DNA from: Marimonas arenosa
GTDB taxonomy: Bacteria; Pseudomonadota; Alphaproteobacteria; Rhodobacterales; Rhodobacteraceae
Length of the DNA: 64,000 bases
Direction: 5' to 3'
Assembly: GCF_030848945.1 (NCBI RefSeq)
Contig: NZ_JANHAX010000008.1
Location: 1-64,000, forward strand
Shown in pieces: positions 62,534 through 64,000 of the stretch (the first letter of the stretch is position 1; every line of letters starts with the position of its first letter). Position numbers and translations under genes: made by a program. The notes under the pieces were generated by a model. The model had not been told where the DNA came from, did no database searches, and saw only the letters and a program-made list of their open reading frames with translations.

Positions 62534-63604
62534 ATGACCGATCCCGACGCGATGGTTCCGATCCTCGACGTTCTTTGCCCGATGCATCTGGTCATTGATG
62601 CCTCGGGCCATATCCGGCATGCCGGGCCCACCCTTCAAAAGCTGCGCCCCGAGTCGCCACTGGCCGGCCAGCGGTTTCTGGAGCTGTTCGAGTTGCGCCG
62701 ACCACGCAATGTGCGCAGCATGGCCGACCTTCTGGCCTCGAGCCGGGTGAAGCTGCACATGCGGTTCCGAGATGGAATCCAGACTGCGCTCAAGGGCGTG
62801 TTGATGCCATTGTCGACCGAGTGCCGGGAGGCGCCGGCTGGCGCGGTGGTTAACCTGTCCTTCGGCATCTCGATCCTCGACGCGGTGCGCGATTATGACC
62901 TGTTAGCCGGCGATTTCCCGGCCACCGACCTGACCATCGAAATGCTCTATCTGGTCGAGGCGAAATCGGCGGCGATGGCGGCCTCGCGCAAGCTGAACCG
63001 ACAGTTGCAGAGCGCCAAGGTCGCCGCCGAGGAACAGGCGTTTACCGACACGCTGACAGGGTTGAAGAATCGCCGTGCGATGGACCATGTGCTCGACCGG
63101 CTGATCGCAGGCGGGCGGCCTTTCGCGCTGATGCATGTCGACCTCGATTTCTTCAAGGCAGTGAACGACACGCTGGGCCACGCGGCAGGCGATCATGTTC
63201 TGCAACAGGTGGCGCAGATCATGGTCGAGCAGACCCGCAGCGGTGATACCATCGCGCGGGTCGGCGGCGACGAGTTCGTGCTGCTGTTCGATGGGCTGGT
63301 GGATGCGCGGCGGCTCGAGTCCGTGGCCACGCGGATTATCGGCGAGTTGGAACGGCCGATCCCCTTCGGTGACCAACTGGCGCAGATTTCGGCCAGTGCC
63401 GGCACGGTGCTGTCGCTCGACTATCCTCGGCCCGAGGCGGCGCAGATGCTGGCTGATGCCGATCTCGCGCTCTATGCCTCGAAGCACAAGGGACGGGCGC
63501 AACACAGCTTCTTTTCACCGGAGATGCGGGATCCGGCTCCGGCTGAAAACCCAAGCCTGGGCCAGGCGGCGGACATGGGAGGAGAAGGTGCGGCGGCGGG
63601 CTGA
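62534..63604 (+). CDS. HNOBA-GGDEF diguanylate cyclase partner of the H-NOX-like protein
   Basis: 356 residues. The N-terminal HNOBA-type sensor domain (PMHLVIDASGHIRHAGPTLQ) spans about residues 8-125, then a short coiled coil and a GGDEF domain with GGDEF at 244-248, DLDFFKAVNDTLGHAAGD and an intact inhibitory RxxD (RSGD, about 235-238). Active cyclase expected. Probably controlled by the H-NOX-like protein encoded immediately upstream. Confidence 0.9.
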   Translation: MTDPDAMVPILDVLCPMHLVIDASGHIRHAGPTLQKLRPESPLAGQRFLELFELRRPRNVRSMADLLASSRVKLHMRFRDGIQTALKGVLMPLSTECREAPAGAVVNLSFGISILDAVRDYDLLAGDFPATDLTIEMLYLVEAKSAAMAASRKLNRQLQSAKVAAEEQAFTDTLTGLKNRRAMDHVLDRLIAGGRPFALMHVDLDFFKAVNDTLGHAAGDHVLQQVAQIMVEQTRSGDTIARVGGDEFVLLFDGLVDARRLESVATRIIGELERPIPFGDQLAQISASAGTVLSLDYPRPEAAQMLADADLALYASKHKGRAQHSFFSPEMRDPAPAENPSLGQAADMGGEGAAAG

Positions 63605-63622
63605 GCCCGCCAGCGCAGGCGA

Positions 63623-64000
63623 TCAGAAGTCGACCTCGATCGCGCTGCCGGCGGCGCGGGCCAGGTCCACAACACTGGCGGCGACGGCGAGATCCTGCAG
63701 ACCCACCCCGGTTCCGTCGAACAGCGTGAGCTGGTCATCGTCGGTCCGCCCGGGATGATCGCCATTGATCACCTTGCCGATCTCGGTGATGTCGCTTTCG
63801 CCGATCAGCCCTGCTGCCACGGCATGCTGTGCTTCGCCGAGGGTGACAGACTGCGCCAACTCGTCGGTGAAAACCGTGGCGCGGGCGAGGAGCGCCGGCT
63901 CGACCTCCTGCTTGCCGACCGTATCCGTGCCCATACAGGCGAGATGGGTACCGGGGGCAACGTGTGCGTCCATCAGCGAGGCGGCGGGCGAGGACGTGAT
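63623..64000 (-). CDS. Ornithine cyclodeaminase/mu-crystallin family protein (5' end outside window)
   Basis: C-terminal 125 codons of a minus-strand gene that enters from the right edge. HVAPGTHLACMGTDTVGKQE, VFTDELAQSVTLGEAQHAVA, EIGKVINGDHPGRTDDDQLT and FDGTGVGLQDLAVAASVVDL are the family's NAD-binding and C-terminal segments. It is an NAD(P)-dependent amino-acid-type dehydrogenase or cyclodeaminase; substrate unknown. Confidence 0.88.
   Translation of the reverse strand: MTSSPAASLMDAHVAPGTHLACMGTDTVGKQEVEPALLARATVFTDELAQSVTLGEAQHAVAAGLIGESDITEIGKVINGDHPGRTDDDQLTLFDGTGVGLQDLAVAASVVDLARAAGSAIEVDF

Noticed and set aside
1..64000. tRNA, rRNA, CRISPR and insertion sequences
   Set aside because: No cloverleaf-like or rRNA segments, no regularly spaced repeats and no transposase frames were recognised; a tRNAscan or Infernal run would be decisive.

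Overview
The window is high-GC alphaproteobacterial DNA, most likely a member of the Rhodobacteraceae (Roseobacter group). The evidence is gene content: ChvI/ChvG next to a short HprK, RapZ, EIIA-Man and HPr; a divergent pckA; a malonate (mat) operon; a carnitine degradation operon with a dehydrogenase-thioesterase fusion; a DMSP-lyase-like cupin; an H-NOX/diguanylate cyclase pair; and DUF3572, DUF983 and DUF4153 proteins. No rRNA, tRNA, CRISPR array, insertion sequence or prophage was seen.

Layout. 1-5.2 kb (minus strand): four tandem paralogues of a secreted fibre-like protein (one cut by the window edge) with a small secreted protein between two of them. 5.3-8.1 kb: two overlapping Sel1-repeat proteins. 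8.2-20.2 kb: a complete type II secretion system in blocks: gspO (minus), gspGHIJKLM (plus), converging on gspC-D-E-F (minus), then a TPR lipoprotein. 20.3-28.3 kb: a DMSP-lyase-like cupin with an MDR dehydrogenase, a GST with a CMD-family protein, and the malonate locus (GntR regulator, amidase, malonyl-CoA decarboxylase, malonyl-CoA synthetase). 28.4-32 kb: an ImuA-like protein, a periplasmic DsrE protein, an aldo/keto reductase and a fifth fibre paralogue. 32.3-39.8 kb: pckA, chvI-chvG, hprK-rapZ-EIIA-ptsH and an acyltransferase. 40-44.6 kb: carnitine operon (BKACE, lipocalin-like lipoprotein, carnitine dehydrogenase/thioesterase fusion, SDR) and an XRE regulator. 44.7-52.7 kb: housekeeping and accessory genes, including an ECF sigma cluster with an EF-hand protein, a degenerate PleD-like diguanylate cyclase and a HAD phosphatase. 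53-56.2 kb: two secreted proteins of unknown function, a sixth fibre paralogue and a decayed seventh copy. 56.4-64 kb: an MttB-family methyltransferase, a Na/Pi transporter behind a near-perfect PHO box, a DUF4153 protein, an H-NOX-like/GGDEF pair and part of an ornithine cyclodeaminase-like gene.

The candidate new system is the fibre family. All intact copies have a signal peptide, an N-terminal C-x4-C motif, repeated G-x-G-T/S-x-x-P beta-type segments, a CGGGCD motif, and a C-terminal module ending in a coiled coil that resembles the tail-fibre-like proteins of Bacteroidota. The main array sits beside the Sel1 genes and the T2SS. I infer that these are trimeric, disulfide-stabilised surface or extracellular fibres, possibly T2SS substrates; this is not proven by sequence alone. 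All functions are inferred by reading the translated sequence; no database search was run.
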